Shown here: positions 1 to 8,889 of the stretch, piece after piece
Numbering within the stretch: position 1 is the stretch's first letter
How the letters are laid out: each line of letters starts with the position of its first letter
Source: DATBGO01 sp963840095
Lineage (GTDB): Bacteria > Actinomycetota > Actinomycetes > Streptosporangiales > Streptosporangiaceae
Assembly (NCBI GenBank): GCA_963840095.1
Contig: CAWIXN010000014.1
Coordinates: 310,001-374,000, forward strand
Reading direction: 5' to 3'
DNA: 64,000 bases
Made by a program: the position numbers and the translations under genes
The notes under the pieces: model-generated
The model's database searches: none
What the model was told of the DNA's origin: nothing
What the model saw: only the letters and a program-made list of their open reading frames with translations

Positions 1-645
1 GTCCTCTAGCTCGGCGACGGCCTTGGCATAACCGTCGCGGCGGACCGTCGCGAGCTCGGCGGCCAGCGCGCCGTGGCTGGTGATCGTGTGCTCGGTGTAC
101 CGCTCCAGCTGGCGCGGCACCGGGATGACACCGTAGGCCAGCAGGACCTTGCCGTTGGCGACCGCGTGCGGTTTGGTCCGGCGGCCGATCCAGCCGCCGG
201 AGCAGCTCAGGATGTAGGTACTCGGGACCTCGGCGATGTTGAGGATGTTGGCGCCGTAGGGCACCGCGAGGTTCACCGTCTCGCCGGTCTGCTGAGACAG
301 CTTGTCCATCGCGGGCTGCATCATCGTAACGAGGTCGAGGTCACGCAGCGCGAGCGTGCCCAGCCGGATGACCTCTGGGCCGAGCCGGAACCTGCGGCCC
401 GCCCGGGTCAGCAGCCCGGCCCGCTGCAGCGCGGCGGCCAGGCGCGATGCCGTCGACTTGTGCACGCCGAGCGACTCGGCCATCTCGGTGACGCCGAGTT
501 CAGCGCGGGACTCATCGAAGCTGGTGAGCAGGGCGAGCACCCGCTCCGCCGACTGATACGTTGCGCCTGAAGCAACTTCAGCTCTCGCCACGCAACAAGA
601 ATGGCCAGCTGCCGAGCCGAAGTCAACAGGGCGAAGGTCACTCAT
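1..645 (-). CDS. IclR-family transcriptional regulator (3' end outside window)
   Basis: Reading leftwards from an ATG at 645 gives 215 residues with no stop before the window edge. An N-terminal winged helix-turn-helix (about residues 35-95, with the stretch VHKSTASRLAAAL) is followed by the start of an IclR effector-binding domain (TGETVNLAVPYG, then ANGKVLLAYG). An in-frame GTG at 591 is a possible shorter start and would remove an unconserved N-terminus. The next gene is divergent, 76 bases away. IclR proteins bind a small-molecule effector through the C-terminal domain; the effector here is unknown. Resembles but is not identical to the IclR gene at 17939-18796. Confidence 0.9.
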   Translation of the reverse strand, partial: MSDLRPVDFGSAAGHSCCVARAEVASGATYQSAERVLALLTSFDESRAELGVTEMAESLGVHKSTASRLAAALQRAGLLTRAGRRFRLGPEVIRLGTLALRDLDLVTMMQPAMDKLSQQTGETVNLAVPYGANILNIAEVPSTYILSCSGGWIGRRTKPHAVANGKVLLAYGVIPVPRQLERYTEHTITSHGALAAELATVRRDGYAKAVAELED

Positions 646-721
646 TGTGCCTGATAAGCGGTATTGTGCGGGTGGCTGGCTAGATCGCCGCAACGCACGT
701 CCCGGGCAACAAGGAGCAACC

Positions 722-1591
722 GTGGGCACAGACTCGTCCGGCGAGGCCGAGGCCGTCACCGCAGCCGGGTTGGACCCGCTTCCCGAGGCGTTCGGGATCG
801 CTCGCGGCGCAGTCGACGCCGGTCTCGGCCTCAAGCTGCTGGGCGGGCTGGCAGTCCGGGTGGTCTGCCCGAGCTTCCCGCCCCGGCTGCGCCGTGATCA
901 GGACATCGACTTCGCCTGCCTGTCCAAGGGCCGCAAAGAGGTGGCCGCCTATCTGGAGCGGAACGGCTGTCAGCCGGACCGCCGGTTCAACAATCTCAAC
1001 GGCGACCGGCAGATGTACTTCACCGCTCCGTCGGGGCGGCCGATTGACGTCATGGTTGACCGACTGGCCATGTGTCACACCCTCGATTTCCGGCCCACAT
1101 TCGACCGCCTGCCGTTCACCCTGGACGTCGTGGATCTCCTGCTGTCCAAGCTGCAGATCGTGGAGATGAATGAGAAGGACGCCCGGGACCTGCTTCAGCT
1201 GCTGGCCGCGATGCCGCTGGCCAGCGGCAGCGAAGAGGGCGCTGCGCCACGGCACTCGCACCGGCACGCCAGCCAGGCGGGCGGGGACCAGCCGGGCGGG
1301 AACCAGCCGCACTCCGGCGCCCAGTTCATCGACACCGACCGGTTCGTCAAGGTGCTCGCCGGTGACTGGGGCTGGTGGCGGACGGTGACGGCGAACCTGA
1401 AGAAGCTACCCGCGCTCGCGGCCGAGCGCCCGCACCTGCACCCCCCCGAGCCGCCCTACGATGCGGCGCAGGCCTGCCAGCGCCTGCTGGAACTCGCCGA
1501 GTCCGCCCCCAAGGGCGTGAAGTGGAAGCTGCGCGCGAACATCGGCGACCGGGTCCGCTGGTATGAGCTGCCCGAAGAGGTTGGCCACTGA
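722..1591 (+). CDS. Nucleotidyltransferase-fold protein
   Basis: 289 residues from a GTG at 722, chosen because AAGGAG lies 5 bases upstream (711-716); an in-frame ATG at 647 has no ribosome site and would overlap the regulator promoter. A polymerase-beta-like nucleotidyltransferase signature is visible: GGLAV near residue 41, then the metal-binding pair in RRDQDIDF (Asp61, Asp63) and a third acidic site in IDVMVD. This resembles minimal nucleotidyltransferases including the AbiEii/MNT class. A glycine/histidine-rich linker lies near residues 175-205 and a lysine-rich C-terminal part follows. No partner antitoxin is adjacent. The substrate is unknown. Confidence 0.7.
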   Translation: MGTDSSGEAEAVTAAGLDPLPEAFGIARGAVDAGLGLKLLGGLAVRVVCPSFPPRLRRDQDIDFACLSKGRKEVAAYLERNGCQPDRRFNNLNGDRQMYFTAPSGRPIDVMVDRLAMCHTLDFRPTFDRLPFTLDVVDLLLSKLQIVEMNEKDARDLLQLLAAMPLASGSEEGAAPRHSHRHASQAGGDQPGGNQPHSGAQFIDTDRFVKVLAGDWGWWRTVTANLKKLPALAAERPHLHPPEPPYDAAQACQRLLELAESAPKGVKWKLRANIGDRVRWYELPEEVGH

Positions 1592-1636
1592 ACCGCGGCC
1601 ACTGAACCGCGGCCACTGAACCGCGGCCACTGAACC
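1583..1636 (+). repeat. 14-bp tandem repeat overlapping a stop codon
   Basis: The unit CCACTGAACCGCGG occurs three times in full (from 1585, 1599 and 1613) with a fourth partial copy to 1636. The stop codon of the nucleotidyltransferase is the TGA inside the first copy. Confidence 0.9.
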
Positions 1637-1746
1637 ACAGCTGACCAGCCACATCCGACCGTTTCGGCCAGATCAGGTGCTTGACGTGCGGTTGCGCCGG
1701 ATGCTACAGGTTGCACCTAAAGCGGCGTTACCGACATGGTGGATGC

Positions 1747-2685
1747 ATGAAGATATTTTTTGCCACCGATATCCACGGCTCCGAGGTCTGCTGGCGGAAG
1801 TTCCTCAACTCCGCCGCCTTCTATAAGGCTGACATGGTGGTGCTGGGGGGCGACGTGACCGGCAAGGTCATGGTGCCGATCGTCGCATATCCGGGGTATT
1901 GGCAGGTCACCCTCGGTGGTCAGGCTCAGCGGCTGGAGACGCAGGCCGAGCTGGACGAGGTCCAGCGCCTGATCCGGAACCGTGGTTCCTACCCCGCGAT
2001 CGTGACCGCTGATGAGCTCAAGGTCCTCAGCGAGGAAGAAGGCGCGGTCGACCGCAGGTTCACCACGGAAATGATCAAGTCACTGGACCGGTGGCTCGAC
2101 ATGGCCGACGGCAAGCTCAAGGGCGGCGACATCCCGTGCATCCTCAACGGCGGGAACGACGACATCTGGGAGATCGACGACGTCATCGAGGCCTCGCCGT
2201 GCGTGAGCTTCGCCGAGGGAAAGGTCCTCGAGCTCGACGGCTTCCACCTGGTCTCGATGGGCTGGACCAACCCGACCCCGTGGGACACCTACCGCGAGGC
2301 TCCGGAGGAGGATCTGGCGGTCAAGATCGAGACCATCGTCCAGGGTGTCCCCGACATGGAACGGGCGATCTTCAACTTCCATGCCCCGCCGTTTGGCACC
2401 GGCCTGGACGAAGCGCCCGCGCTCGACTCGACGCTGCGCCCGACGCACGGCGGAGCGGTGATGAAGCCGGTGGGCTCGACCGCCGTGCGGGACGCCATTA
2501 TGAAGCACCAGCCGATGCTGTCGGTGCACGGCCACATTCACGAGAGCCGCGGAATCAAGCGGATGGGCCGGACTTTTGCCATCAATCCCGGCAGCGTGTA
2601 CGGCGACGGAGTGCTGCAGGGCGCGGTACTCGAGCTGAACCCGAAGAAGGGCAAAGTTACCAAATACCTTCTTGTTAACGGCTAA
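1747..2685 (+). CDS. Metallophosphoesterase
   Basis: 312 residues from ATG 1747 with GGTGG just upstream; a longer frame to 1681 only adds an unconserved cysteine-rich stretch. The calcineurin-like phosphoesterase metal ligands appear in order: DIHGS (Asp-x-His), GGDVTG, NGGNDD (the GN-[HD] motif), a His in FNFHAPP, and VHGHIHES (GHxH) near the C-terminus. The family hydrolyses phosphomono- or diesters with a two-metal centre; the substrate here is unknown. It sits 81 bases before the permease and could be cotranscribed with it. Confidence 0.88.
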   Translation: MKIFFATDIHGSEVCWRKFLNSAAFYKADMVVLGGDVTGKVMVPIVAYPGYWQVTLGGQAQRLETQAELDEVQRLIRNRGSYPAIVTADELKVLSEEEGAVDRRFTTEMIKSLDRWLDMADGKLKGGDIPCILNGGNDDIWEIDDVIEASPCVSFAEGKVLELDGFHLVSMGWTNPTPWDTYREAPEEDLAVKIETIVQGVPDMERAIFNFHAPPFGTGLDEAPALDSTLRPTHGGAVMKPVGSTAVRDAIMKHQPMLSVHGHIHESRGIKRMGRTFAINPGSVYGDGVLQGAVLELNPKKGKVTKYLLVNG

Positions 2686-2766
2686 GCACAGTGCGCACAA
2701 ACCGGCCGCAACGTCTGTAAGGTGCTGGCCAGTAACGATCACGCTCACCACAACCTGGAGGCGAGG

Positions 2767-4407
2767 ATGGCGGCCGGTACCGTCGGCGGCGAGACGCCCA
2801 CACTGTTCCTCAGGAAAGCGACCGGCCTGGTCAGAGGCTGGTCGGTCCGCGACTCGATGATCTATGCGTGCCTGGCGACCAACTTCGTCACGCTGGGGAT
2901 CTATGAGTTCACCTTCGCCGGCCCGGCCTTCCCCAACGGGCAGCTGATCACGGCCGTGCTGATCTCGGGTGTCTGGGTGTCATTCCTGGTCGTGGCCTAC
3001 GCGGGCCTGATTGTCACGATCCCGCGGGCCGGCGGCGACTACGTCTGGCAGACCAGGATCCTGGGCAGCGGCCTCGGCTTCGTGATGGCCGCCACTGGCT
3101 GGTGGTTCATTCTCTGGCTGTGGGCGCCGATCTACGGCAACATCCTGTCAGTCCAGCTGTTCCAGCCGTTGTGGGCGACGCTCAAGTGGACCTGGCCTGG
3201 TTCGGGCGTGAACGCCGGCGCCGCCTGGTTCGGCACCAAGAACGGGATCTTCATCGTCACGCTCATCACGATCGCCATCGCCGGCGTGCTGGTCTCGCTC
3301 GGGATGTCCGGGTACGCCAAGATCCAGCGGTGGGCCTTCGTGGGCGGCATGATCGGGTTCGCCGTCGTCGTGGTCCTGCTGCTGGTCAACTCGCACGCCA
3401 GCTTCGTCAGCTCGTTCAACCTGGAGGCGCACAAGATCTTCGGGGTCAACGCCGCATACACCGCTACGAACGTCGCGGCCGCGAAGGCCGGGGGTGTCAC
3501 GTCGGCGTTCGGCTTCGGCCCGCTGGGGCCGACCATGCTGCTCGTGCCCGCGATGATGTTCTTCATCCTGTGGCCGAACTGGGGCGCCACCCTCTACGGC
3601 GAGATCCGCGGGGCGAGCGACTTCCGGCGCGTGTTCACCGGCATGTTCGCGGGCCTGTGGATCACCGTCATCCTGACCGTCATCTTCCTCCTGCTGGTCG
3701 CGAAGACCATCGGCTGGGGCTTCTACCAGAACCTCAACACGCTGGACTTCGACCTCAAGCCGCAGTTCGGCATCTGGCCGTACCCGTTCATGTTCGCGGG
3801 CTGGCTGGTGCACAACACCGCGTTCCAGGTGATCCTGATCCTGGTGCTGAGCCTGTGGTTCTTCGGCTGGGTCGGCACCCTGTTCCTGTCCTCGACCCGG
3901 GTCATCTTCGCCGCGGCCTTTGACCGGGTGCTGCCGGACCGGGCCGCTGAGGTGTCGGAGAAGCGCAAGGTGCCGGTCTGGTCCCTGATCCTGATGCTGC
4001 TGCCCGCCGCCGGGCTGAGCGCGATCTACGCGTACTCGACGACCTTCAGGAACTACACCCTGGACGCAACCCTGGTCATCGCGGTGACGTACCTGTTCAG
4101 CGCGATCGCGGTGGTCGTCCTGCCGTGGCGGAAGCCGGACCTGTGGCGGGCCTCGCCGGCCAGCAAGATCAAGCTCTTCGGCGTGCAGGTCGTCCCGGTG
4201 GCCGGCGTCGTCACGATCGGGCTGCTCGGCTTCAACCTCTACGAGTGGCTCTCGAACGGGAACTACTTCGTCAACAACAGGACCTCGCTGGTCTACATGG
4301 GCGCGATGTACGTCCTGGCGATCATCGTCTATGTCGCCGCCCGGGTCATCAGGCGCCGGCAGGGCATCGACCTCGGCCTGATCAACAAGGAGATCCCGGT
4401 CGAGTAG
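2767..4407 (+). CDS. APC-superfamily amino acid/amine permease
   Basis: 546 residues from ATG 2767, preceded by CTGGAGGCGAGG as ribosome site; an upstream GTG at 2722 lacks one. The protein is strongly hydrophobic with about 12 predicted membrane spans and an APC-type start (first span near residues 30-60, PRAGGDYVWQTRILG after the second). Two larger loops near residues 215-250 and 305-345 are typical of the family. It precedes the dimethylglycine-dehydrogenase-like gene, separated by a strong hairpin, so a role in importing a methylated amine or amino acid is plausible but inferred. Confidence 0.88.
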   Translation: MAAGTVGGETPTLFLRKATGLVRGWSVRDSMIYACLATNFVTLGIYEFTFAGPAFPNGQLITAVLISGVWVSFLVVAYAGLIVTIPRAGGDYVWQTRILGSGLGFVMAATGWWFILWLWAPIYGNILSVQLFQPLWATLKWTWPGSGVNAGAAWFGTKNGIFIVTLITIAIAGVLVSLGMSGYAKIQRWAFVGGMIGFAVVVVLLLVNSHASFVSSFNLEAHKIFGVNAAYTATNVAAAKAGGVTSAFGFGPLGPTMLLVPAMMFFILWPNWGATLYGEIRGASDFRRVFTGMFAGLWITVILTVIFLLLVAKTIGWGFYQNLNTLDFDLKPQFGIWPYPFMFAGWLVHNTAFQVILILVLSLWFFGWVGTLFLSSTRVIFAAAFDRVLPDRAAEVSEKRKVPVWSLILMLLPAAGLSAIYAYSTTFRNYTLDATLVIAVTYLFSAIAVVVLPWRKPDLWRASPASKIKLFGVQVVPVAGVVTIGLLGFNLYEWLSNGNYFVNNRTSLVYMGAMYVLAIIVYVAARVIRRRQGIDLGLINKEIPVE

Positions 4408-4439
4408 GCGGCAGATCCTGCGCGCCGCGGGAGTTTCAG

Positions 4440-4478
4440 CCGGCCCCGCCGCCCACCCCACGTGGGCGGCGGGGCCGG
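4440..4478 (+). terminator. GC-rich perfect hairpin between permease and oxidoreductase
   Basis: A perfect 17-bp inverted repeat (arms 4440-4456 and 4462-4478) encloses a 5-base loop. No T-run follows, which is common for actinobacterial intrinsic terminators. Because it lies 30 bases after the permease stop and 24 bases before the next start, it may reduce rather than stop read-through. Confidence 0.75.
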
Positions 4479-4502
4479 CCTCGCAAAGGAGTAAGCAGCG
4501 GT

Positions 4503-7016
4503 ATGAACGACATCCCCACCCGGGCCAGCGCCGTCATCATCGGGGCCGGCATCGTCGGCAACAGCCTGGCCTACCACCTGGCCCGGCTGGGCTGGACCGA
4601 CCTCGTGCTGATCGACAAGGGCCCGATGCCCAACCCGGGCGGCTCGACCGGGCACGCCTCCAACTTCATCTTCCCGATCGAGTACTCGAAGATGATGATG
4701 GAGCTGACCGCCGACAGCACCAGGCAATACCAGGAACTGGGGGTGTTCACCTGCAGCGGCGGCCTCGAGGTTGCGCGGACCGCCGAGCGGATGACCGAGC
4801 TGCGCCGCCGCTGCTCGGCAGCCAAGGCCTGGGGCATCCCGGCGCGGCTGCTGAGCCCGGCCGAGGTGGCCAAGCTGGTGCCGTACCTCGATGAGTCGGT
4901 CATCCTCGGCGGCGCGCACTTCCCGACGGTCGGCGTGGTCGACTCGCTCCGCGCCGGAACGCTCATGCGCGAGCAGGCCCAGCAGCTGGGCGCCCTGACC
5001 GTGCTGGCCGGCGCCGAGGTGCTCGGGATCGACACGTCAGCCGCGGGCCGGGTCGCCGCGGTACGGACCAGCCAGGGCGACATCGAGACGCAGGTCGCTG
5101 CGATCTGCTGCGGCGTCTGGAGCCCGCGGATCGCCCGGATGGCCGGGGCCCGCATCCCGCTGACCCCGGTCGTGCACCAGATGATCAGCGTGGGGCCGAT
5201 CGCGCTGTTCGCCGACACCCCGGGCGAGATCTCCTACCCGATCGTCAGGGACGTCGACGCCAACATGTACGAGCGCCAGCACGGCGGCGACATGGAGGTG
5301 GGCTCCTACGCCCACCGCCCGATCATCGTCGGGCCGGACGACATTCCCTCGATCGAGGAAGCCGTCCTTTCGCCCACCGAGATGCCGTTCACTGCCGACG
5401 ACTTCGACCCGCAGCTCATGCAAGCCCTGGAATTGATGCCTGACCTGCTGGGCGATGAACGCGCCGGCATTCGTTACGCGATTAATGGCCTTATCTCGAT
5501 GACGCCGGACGGGCATCCGGCGCTCGGCGAAATCCCCGAGGTGCCCGGCCTCTGGTCGGTCGCGGCCAGCTGGATCAAGGAGGGCCCCGGCATCGGGCGC
5601 GCGGTCGCCGAGTGGATGAGCGGCCAGGTGCCTGAGATCGATATCCACGAGGCGGACGTGGCCCGGTTCTACGGCCACCAGAAGACGACCGCGCACGTGA
5701 CTGCCCGGGCGCGTGAGGGCTTTAACAAGATGTACGGGATCGTGCACCCCGCCGAGCAGTGGGAATCGGGTCGGCCGCTGCGCCTGGCCCCGATGCACGA
5801 GCGCGAGCGGGAGCTGGGCGCGGTGTTCTTCGAGACGGCCGGCTGGGAGCGGCCGTTCTGGTACGCATCGAATTCCGGCCTGCTGGAGCGCTATGCCGGG
5901 CGGCTGATGGAGCGTGCGGGGGAGTGGGAGTCGCGCTGGTGGTCGCCGATCATCAACGCCGAGCATCTCGCCCTGCGCGAGCACTGCGGGATCGTCGACC
6001 TGTCCGCGTTCGCGATCTTCGACGTGATCGGCCCCGGCGCCCTTAACACTGTTCAGTCGCTGGCCGTCGCCCAGCTGGATGTCCGGCCGGGCCGGGTCGT
6101 TTACACCTCGCTGCTCAACGACGCCGGCGGGTTCGTGGCCGACCTGACGATCATGCGGCTGGGGCCGGAGCGGTTTCGCGTGGTCACCGGGGGCGCTACC
6201 GGGATGATGGACCTCAAGTGGTTCACCGACCACCTGGCGCCCGGCGCCGCGATCGCCGATCTGACCTCGGCCTGGACCACGATCGGCCTGTGGGGCCCGG
6301 CGGCCAGGGACGTGCTGGCCGCGGTGACCCCGGACGATGTCACCCGCGACGGCTTCGCCTTCGCGACCTGCCGCGAGATCGAGCTCGGCGGCGCCAGCGT
6401 GCTGGCCTCGCGGATCTCGTACGTGGGCGAGCTCGGCTGGGAACTGCACGCGCCGATGGAGCAGGGCGCCCGGGTCTGGGACACGATCTGGGCCGCCGGG
6501 CAGCCCCGCGGGCTGGTGCCGGTCGGGATCGGCGTCTACGGGACCACCGGCCGGCTGGAGAAGGGCTACCGGGCCTTCGGCGCCGAGCTCGATGCCTCCT
6601 ACAACCTGGTGGAGGCCGGGATGAGGCGGCCGAAGGTCAAGGCGCACGACTTCATCGGCAAGGCCGCCTACCTGGCGCAGCGGGACGAGCCACCGTGCGC
6701 GGTGCTGTGCACGCTGACCGTGGACGAGCCCCGCGGCGCCGACGGCCAGCTGCGCTACATGCTCGGCGGCGAGCCGGTACTGACCCGCGCGGGCGAGCCG
6801 CTGATCGATGCCCGGGGGCGGCATTCCTACGTGACCAGCGCGGGCTCCGGGCCGTCGGTTGGCAAGCACCTGCTGATGGCCTACCTGCCCGCCGACCAGG
6901 CGGAGACGGGCAACCAGCTCGCGGTCGAGTACCTCGGCGAGCAGTATCCGGTGACGGTCGCGGTGGCCGGGTCGACGCCGCTGTTCGACCCGGAGAACCA
7001 GCGGATCAGGAGCTGA
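4503..7016 (+). CDS. Dimethylglycine dehydrogenase-like FAD-GcvT fusion
   Basis: 837 residues, close to the length of Arthrobacter dimethylglycine oxidase. ATG 4503 follows AAAGGAG at 4485-4491. The N-terminal half is a DAO-type FAD domain with GAGIVG (residues 14-19) and GGSTGHAS; His51 aligns by eye with the histidine that carries covalent FAD in dimethylglycine oxidase. The C-terminal half (about 430-837) is a GcvT-like folate-binding domain, with YVGELGWELH and FIGKAAY. The family demethylates dimethylglycine or sarcosine and passes the methyl carbon to tetrahydrofolate as methylene-THF. EtfB starts 5 bases after the stop, which suggests electrons go to ETF (dehydrogenase) rather than directly to oxygen. 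The exact substrate is inferred. Confidence 0.87.
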   Translation: MNDIPTRASAVIIGAGIVGNSLAYHLARLGWTDLVLIDKGPMPNPGGSTGHASNFIFPIEYSKMMMELTADSTRQYQELGVFTCSGGLEVARTAERMTELRRRCSAAKAWGIPARLLSPAEVAKLVPYLDESVILGGAHFPTVGVVDSLRAGTLMREQAQQLGALTVLAGAEVLGIDTSAAGRVAAVRTSQGDIETQVAAICCGVWSPRIARMAGARIPLTPVVHQMISVGPIALFADTPGEISYPIVRDVDANMYERQHGGDMEVGSYAHRPIIVGPDDIPSIEEAVLSPTEMPFTADDFDPQLMQALELMPDLLGDERAGIRYAINGLISMTPDGHPALGEIPEVPGLWSVAASWIKEGPGIGRAVAEWMSGQVPEIDIHEADVARFYGHQKTTAHVTARAREGFNKMYGIVHPAEQWESGRPLRLAPMHERERELGAVFFETAGWERPFWYASNSGLLERYAGRLMERAGEWESRWWSPIINAEHLALREHCGIVDLSAFAIFDVIGPGALNTVQSLAVAQLDVRPGRVVYTSLLNDAGGFVADLTIMRLGPERFRVVTGGATGMMDLKWFTDHLAPGAAIADLTSAWTTIGLWGPAARDVLAAVTPDDVTRDGFAFATCREIELGGASVLASRISYVGELGWELHAPMEQGARVWDTIWAAGQPRGLVPVGIGVYGTTGRLEKGYRAFGAELDASYNLVEAGMRRPKVKAHDFIGKAAYLAQRDEPPCAVLCTLTVDEPRGADGQLRYMLGGEPVLTRAGEPLIDARGRHSYVTSAGSGPSVGKHLLMAYLPADQAETGNQLAVEYLGEQYPVTVAVAGSTPLFDPENQRIRS

Positions 7017-7021
7017 CCGCG

Positions 7022-7792
7022 ATGGAGATCGCCGTCTGCGTCAAACGGGTCCCGATGGTCGGCGGAAAGATCGTCGTGACCGCCGACGGGCAGGACGTCG
7101 ACACCCGGATGTCCGGGTTCACCGTGAGTCCGCACGAGGAGTGCGCGGTGGAAGAGGCCGTGCAGATCACCGAGCGGCTGGGCGGCAGCGTGTCGGTGCT
7201 GACCCTCGGCCCGCCCGAGGCCGCCGACCAGCTGCGGGACGCACTCGCGCTCGGCGCCTCGCGCGCCGTGCTACTGGAGACCGACGGCACCGAATGGGGC
7301 CCGGTGGCCACCGCCGAGGCGATCGCCAGCGCCGCCCAGCGCCGCTCGGCGAGCCCGGATGGCCCTTATGACCTGCTGCTGTTCGGGAACGAGGCGGCCG
7401 ACACCGGTGACTACCAGGTGGGCGTCCGGGTTGCGCACGCGCTCGGGCTGCCCTGTGTCACCGGGATCAAGAACATTGATATTAACGAAGCCCGGGTGTC
7501 GGCCAGGCGCGAGTACCGGGGCACCGAGGAGGTATTCGACGTTCCGCTCCCCGCGGTGATCTCCGTCAAGGAGGGCATCAACCTGCCCAGGTACCCGTCG
7601 CTGCCGGGCCGGCTGCGGGCCAAGCGCGCGCCCATCGAGCGGTATCCGGTGCAGTGGCGGCCGGACGGCCTGCGCAAGACGGGCCTGCGGGTTCCCGAGG
7701 GTGAGCATCGCCGGGCCGACATCCTGGGGAACGGCCCGGCCGCGGTGCCCGCGCTGGTCAGGGTCCTCGACGAGCTGGGGGTGCTGTCGTGA
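7022..7792 (+). CDS. etfB: Electron transfer flavoprotein beta subunit
   Basis: 256 residues starting MEIAVCVKRVP, the usual EtfB opening. The conserved middle part (LLFGNEAADTGDYQVGVRVA, then HALGLPCVTGI) and the late stretch FDVPLPAVISVKEGINLPRY match EtfB. It starts 5 bases after the FAD-GcvT gene and its TGA overlaps the GTG of etfA, so the three are almost certainly one transcript. ETF carries electrons from a flavin dehydrogenase to ETF:quinone oxidoreductase. Confidence 0.95.
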   Translation: MEIAVCVKRVPMVGGKIVVTADGQDVDTRMSGFTVSPHEECAVEEAVQITERLGGSVSVLTLGPPEAADQLRDALALGASRAVLLETDGTEWGPVATAEAIASAAQRRSASPDGPYDLLLFGNEAADTGDYQVGVRVAHALGLPCVTGIKNIDINEARVSARREYRGTEEVFDVPLPAVISVKEGINLPRYPSLPGRLRAKRAPIERYPVQWRPDGLRKTGLRVPEGEHRRADILGNGPAAVPALVRVLDELGVLS

Positions 7793-8889
7793 CGGTGCTC
7801 TGCCTGGTCGAGCTGGACGGCAGCGGGGCGGCCGAGCCGTCGCTGCGCGCGCTGACCTTCGCGCGGAGGCTGGCCGGGCCGGTGGGCGAGAGCGTGGCGG
7901 CGGTGGCGTTCGGCCCCGCTGGCGAGCCGCGCACTGGTGCGGCGTCCGCGTCCGGCGCGGGCCCTGAGTCGCTCGCTGGCGTGGTGTCCGCGTTTGGCGC
8001 GGCCGATCTCTACGCGGTCGCCGCTGACGGGCTGGATGGTTACGCGCCGGCGGCCTGGGCCCGCGCCCTGGCCGGCCTGGCGACTGACCTGGGCGCCAGC
8101 GCGGTGATCGCGGCCGGGACCGACCACGGGGCCGAGGTGCTGGCTCACCTGGGCGCCATCACCGGCCTGCCGATGGCGGCGAACTGCGCCTCCGCCAGCC
8201 GCCACGCCGATGGGTCTTACGAGCTGGTCAGGCACCGTTGGGCGGGCAGCTTGCTGGAGGATGCCGTGCTGACGGCGTCGCCCGCTTTGCTCACCGTGGC
8301 AGTCGACGCGGTCGTCCCCGAGCCGGTGCGACCGGATCAGCGTGACGACTTCCCAGCGGATAGCGCTGGGAACTCGTCACGCAAACCGGAGCCGGCGGCG
8401 GAGGCGGTGGCCGTGGCCGCGGCGGTGCACGAACTACGGGCGGATCTCGACGCGGCGGATCTGCTGGTCGTGGCGCGGGAATCGGCCGAGCGCAGCGCGG
8501 GGGTCTCGCTGGCCAGCGCCCGGGTGGTGGTCGGCGGCGGGCGCGGGGTCGGCGGCCCGGAGGGATTCGGGCCGCTGGAGGATCTCGCCGGGCTGCTCGG
8601 CGGCGTGGTCGGCGTCTCGCGCGTCGTGACCAGCCAGGGCTGGCGGCCGCACAAGCAACAGGTCGGCCAGACCGGCACCCGCATCTCGCCCGAGCTTTAC
8701 CTCGCGTGCGGGATCAGCGGGGCGATCCAGCACATGGCCGGGTGCCTGAGCGCCAAGCACATCATCGCGGTCAACACCGACCCGGACGCGCCGATCATCT
8801 CGCATGCCGATTACGCGGTGATCGGCGACCTGAACCTGGTCATCCCGGCGCTCATCGCGGCGCTGCGGGCCCGCAGCGGCGCGTCGTGA
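7789..8889 (+). CDS. etfA: Electron transfer flavoprotein alpha subunit
   Basis: 366 residues from a GTG that overlaps the etfB stop (GTGA). The C-terminal FAD domain is clear: VVVGGGRGVGG, VTSQGWRPHKQQVGQTGT, SGAIQHMAGC, and AVNTDPDAPI followed by DYAVIGDLN. The N-terminal domain is less conserved and contains an alanine-rich insertion near residues 40-60 and 180-210. Its last 38 bases overlap the convergent TetR gene. Confidence 0.95.
   Translation: MTVLCLVELDGSGAAEPSLRALTFARRLAGPVGESVAAVAFGPAGEPRTGAASASGAGPESLAGVVSAFGAADLYAVAADGLDGYAPAAWARALAGLATDLGASAVIAAGTDHGAEVLAHLGAITGLPMAANCASASRHADGSYELVRHRWAGSLLEDAVLTASPALLTVAVDAVVPEPVRPDQRDDFPADSAGNSSRKPEPAAEAVAVAAAVHELRADLDAADLLVVARESAERSAGVSLASARVVVGGGRGVGGPEGFGPLEDLAGLLGGVVGVSRVVTSQGWRPHKQQVGQTGTRISPELYLACGISGAIQHMAGCLSAKHIIAVNTDPDAPIISHADYAVIGDLNLVIPALIAALRARSGAS

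Noticed and set aside
1456..1716. Small minus-strand frames over the 14-bp repeat
   Set aside because: Open only because of the repeat; no ribosome site or protein character.
3148..4461. Long minus-strand open frame opposite the permease
   Set aside because: Arg/Asp/Gln-rich composition typical of the antisense of a GC-rich gene; the plus strand encodes a clear APC permease.
5037..6869. 610-codon minus-strand frame opposite the FAD-GcvT gene
   Set aside because: No domain character and biased composition; third-position GC pattern belongs to the plus-strand gene.
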